A stretch of DNA of 64,000 bases, from positions 79,230,501-79,294,500 of the forward strand of contig NC_083869.1 in NCBI RefSeq assembly GCF_032452875.1. The letters are read 5' to 3'. The stretch comes from Bos javanicus (taxonomy: Eukaryota; Chordata; Mammalia; Artiodactyla; Bovidae). The notes below the pieces were generated by a model. It saw only the letters and a program-made list of their open reading frames with translations. It was not told the DNA's origin and made no database searches. Position 1 is the stretch's first letter; the number at the start of each line of letters is the position of its first letter. Shown here one piece after another: positions 61,244 through 64,000 of this stretch. The position numbers and the translations under genes are program-made.

Positions 61244-61684
61244 ACAAGTGGCTTTGCCTTTAATGTGCATCACAGGCATTTTGTCCTTTTTCCTGCTCTC
61301 CACCCAGCTTCCAGCATGGCAGCAGCATGAACCTGAGTCCTCTCATCAGTTCCTGCTGCTCCATCACCCCTTCACCCTGATTCCCTAAGGAAACAGAGCC
61401 AGTGCTCAGCAGGATGCTGTATGAGGTGCTGGCTCCTCCCTCCAGCTCAGCTCCTGGGCTACTATTAACCTGGTTCTGCTACACTTGACCACCCTACAGG
61501 TGGTTTCCTGGAAAGAGTTAGTCTCTCCTCCACCCTCACTTCACACCTGTCTTAGCTCACTTCCACTTCCTGTTCAGGCCTCCAAAATACAACAAAACAC
61601 TTGAGTTGTCCACCATACAGCCTCACTCAGGATGAATTTTGGTTCACAGTACCTGTGTATGAGTTCGCCTTCTTCCTTAGTCAG

Positions 61685-62015
61685 CTCGAGTGACTACAAT
61701 AAATTAGCCTAGTCTGGGTGGCTTAAACAACAACAAAAAAAACCCATGTATTTCTCATAGTTCTTGGTGCTGGAAGTCCAAGATGAAGACACTGGCAGAT
61801 GTTTCTGGTGAGAGTTCTTGTCCTAGATTATGGACAGCTATCTTCTCATTGTATCCTCACCTGACAGAGAGAAAATCAGTTTTTTCATATCTCTTCTTGG
61901 AAGGGTCCTAATTATCTCCCAAAGGCCCTACCTCCTAACACCATCACATTGGGGGTTAGGATTTTATCATATGCACTTGGGGGTAGGGGACAAAAATATC
62001 CAGTCTGTAACATTC
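61685..62015 (-). mobile_element. MaLR-type LTR (MLT1/MST-like), minus strand
   Basis: TAGTCTGGGTGGCTTAAACA, CTGGAAGTCCAAGATGAAGA, CACATTGGGGGTTAGGATTT and CCAGTCTGTAAC read as the reverse of a MaLR LTR. Confidence 0.7.
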
Positions 62016-63090
62016 CCCATCTGAAAGTCAGAGTGGAGGTGGCCCATTCCAGCCCCATAGCACTTCTCCTGTGCTCCTGATCATACTAGGATGGCTCAGG
62101 TCTCACTGGCCAACCACTGGGCACTGGGTGCTTCCACCAGCATGGTCCCAGAGGACAACCCCAGGTGCCTCATGCAGGCTTCACACCTGACCCCCAGCTT
62201 CCCAGGTTGAAGGCATATCTGTACCAATGTGCACCTGAAGACCCACTTTACGCTAAGCGTGGTGCTCTCAGCTTAGCTGGGCTGGCCTCTGCTCCCCAGA
62301 GTTTCCTCCCCTGGGACTTCTGGTTAGGGGAGGCTGCAGGAGCTGCTCTGCCAGAGACCAGCACCTAGGAAGGCAGAGGCACAGCTACTGAGCCCTTTCT
62401 GCTGTTCACACTCAGAAGGGCAGGCAGGCACTCTGGCACTTCACCCATGTTGTTCCCGATCACTAACTTATGGTGTGGGCTTCAGTGGCTGGGCCTGGGC
62501 ATCTCCACCTCCCTGTATCTTCCTTCTAATCAGGTGTGCCCGAGGCCACCAGCTTCTCTGGCAGGATACCCACATCACTGAGCTTGAGACAGTGGAATCC
62601 ATGCAGGTTCCAGCCTATCACTGTGGGCTCCCCCACCTCACGTCCTGCTCCTTCCCCATGCCCACCCTCAGCCCATCGTTTCCAACATCAGGGCCTCAGA
62701 AGGGCCTCCCAGGACATCCCCAGCCAGCTCCCACAGCCACTGAAGCTCTAACAAACCACAGTTTTAATGGACACACAACTGCTGTGGTTGAGTTTCACTG
62801 ACAGACACACAAACCAGACCTGTCTGGCCTGAGCTGATCTTCTCCAGAAATCCCAACCAACCCTGGGGACTTGGTGCTCAACTATGTTCCCTAGCTCTCC
62901 TCTACTAGCCATCCTGTACACCTGCCCCCAAGCCCCATCCCCACATCAGTCCTTCAAGCACATCTTCTGCCCACCAGATCAGGCTGCATGGACCATGCTC
63001 ATCCACTGCACCTGCCTGGAATCTCTGGGGGCAATAATCACTTATGTATTGGGATTTGATGTACCAGAAACAGCCAACACCAGCAACTAA
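62016..63090. other. Intergenic DNA, no gene seen
   Basis: GC-rich, with frames up to 108 codons (62,475-62,801, +) that lack recognised motifs. Nothing else seen. Confidence 0.4.
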
Positions 63091-63109
63091 TTCCTACTGC
63101 TACAGTTCA

Positions 63110-63245
63110 ATGAGATGCTTGCTGTTTTTACCATTTTACAGCTGAGGAAACTGAGGCTGAGAGAAGCTAAATAACTTGATCCCTGTCACATAAGGAAGTA
63201 GTAGAGCTTGAGTCTTAGCCCAAAACTGTCTGCCTGCCTAAACCA
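63110..63245 (+). mobile_element. MIR SINE
   Basis: CCATTTTACAGCTGAGGAAA, CTGAGGCTGAGAGAAGCTAA, AACTTGATCCCTGTCACATA. Confidence 0.75.
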
Positions 63246-63439
63246 CTTTAGAGCTATATTCTAGAGCTATACCCGGGCCTTTGACTGGTGTCCCCAGTGT
63301 TTCCAGCCTCACATAGAAATGTGAGGCCAATTCTAGGATCCCTTGTGGGAATCTTGTTAGCATCCCCTCACTCTCGATGGGATGCCTGCAATCTGGATAT
63401 AACTTCCTTTCCTGCTTGAGCAGATGTTATAATACCTGG

Positions 63440-63860
63440 GATAGCACCATGCAGACCAGGCTTGGCCTTATGTGGAGCCTCTTGAGGGACAGAGATCTGG
63501 TCAGGAAAGGTCTTCAATCTGAGACCAGAGGGTGGGGTGCCAGAGGAAAGGAGGAGTCAGAGCAGAGCCCTCCAGGCCAAGGGCACAGCAGAGCAAGAGC
63601 CCTGAGGCAGGAAGGACCTTGGCCAATGGGAGGAACAGGTAGGGCTGGTGCATCCTGGGTGATGAGGGGGAGGAGGGAAGAGTGGGGGAGCCAGAGCCCA
63701 GGTCATGTGAAGCTGAGAGTTCATGGGGAACCACTGGCTTGTTTGTGTGAGATGAGAAGCTACTGGAGGATTTTAACAGGGGAAAAATATGCTCTGACTT
63801 ATGCCTTAAATGGTTGGTGGTAGAGAATGGAAACAGGGCTAAGGGTAGAGAGGAGGAGCA
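63440..63860 (-). mobile_element. L2 fragment
   Basis: GCAAGAGCCCTGAGGCAGGA, AAGCTACTGGAGGATTTTAA and CAGGGGAAAAATATGCTCTG fit the body of L2 read in reverse. The 148-codon frame here is a by-product. Confidence 0.5.
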
Positions 63861-64000
63861 TGGTGGGGCTCCCTGAGGACCAGGAAAGATGAACCACCAC
63901 CCCTTTCTCCCAGATATGCAATGAGAATCCTCCGAGCACACAGCCAGTGTCCCAGGACATCCCTCCCTCAAGCAAACTGCTCCCCACCTCTCTGGTTGTC

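Noticed and set aside
63377..63823. 148-codon plus-strand frame
   Set aside because: Lies in what reads as an L2 LINE fragment in reverse orientation.

Overview
This window reads as nuclear DNA of a bovid ruminant (cattle, sheep, goat or a close relative). The basis is the repeat content: RTE-type BovB LINEs, tRNA-derived Bov-tA and Bov-A2 SINEs (three of the latter with CAG tails), ruminant L1 (L1_BT type), and a solo ERV2/ERVK-type LTR. There are no prokaryotic genes or operons, and no CRISPR array. Almost every long open reading frame is a fragment of a retrotransposon protein or its antisense shadow.

Layout: 1-2.85 kb BovB (-); 3.2-6.9 kb an old L1 (+) with a SINE, a young L1 tail and small inverted segments nested in it; 7-9.4 kb low-repeat DNA with MIRs and a fossil DNA transposon; 9.4-11.4 kb a 5'-truncated BovB (+) inside a 36-37 bp target-site duplication; 11.6-12.2 kb a CA-rich minisatellite; 13.9-14.9 kb an old LTR and TG-rich DNA; 16.7-20.65 kb a 5'-truncated L1_BT (-) with a 580-codon remnant of ORF2; 20.65-27.3 kb mostly unique DNA with a BovB tail, a MIR and a Bov-tA; 27.5-35.25 kb two BovB elements head to head, the left one split by a 1.28-kb solo LTR; 36.4-40.2 kb the only convincing host gene; 42-54 kb nested old L1 pieces plus a 7.3-kb L1_BT (-) that keeps its 5'UTR but lacks its 3' end; 54-64 kb SINEs, LTR pieces, an L1_BT tail, a BovB tail, MIR and L2.

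The host gene (37,072-39,794, +) can be assembled by eye as seven exons with consistent GT-AG sites and phases. The predicted 282-residue product has a signal peptide, a CxxC...CxxC cysteine framework of IZUMO type, one membrane helix followed by a lysine run, and a cytoplasmic tail. I take it to be an IZUMO-domain sperm protein, most likely TEX51; the symbol rests on memory of the family, not on a search. It includes an in-frame 18-nt microexon that carries two extra cysteines, and an LTR-like sequence ends about 150 bp upstream of the start codon.

The other points of interest are mutational: two short inverted copies of nearby sequence that look like local template-switch insertions, an unusual inverted end on a 3'-truncated L1, and a young microsatellite inside a BovB reverse transcriptase. 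I see no evidence for a new multi-gene system; the best candidate for biological novelty is the IZUMO-like gene and its variable exon structure.
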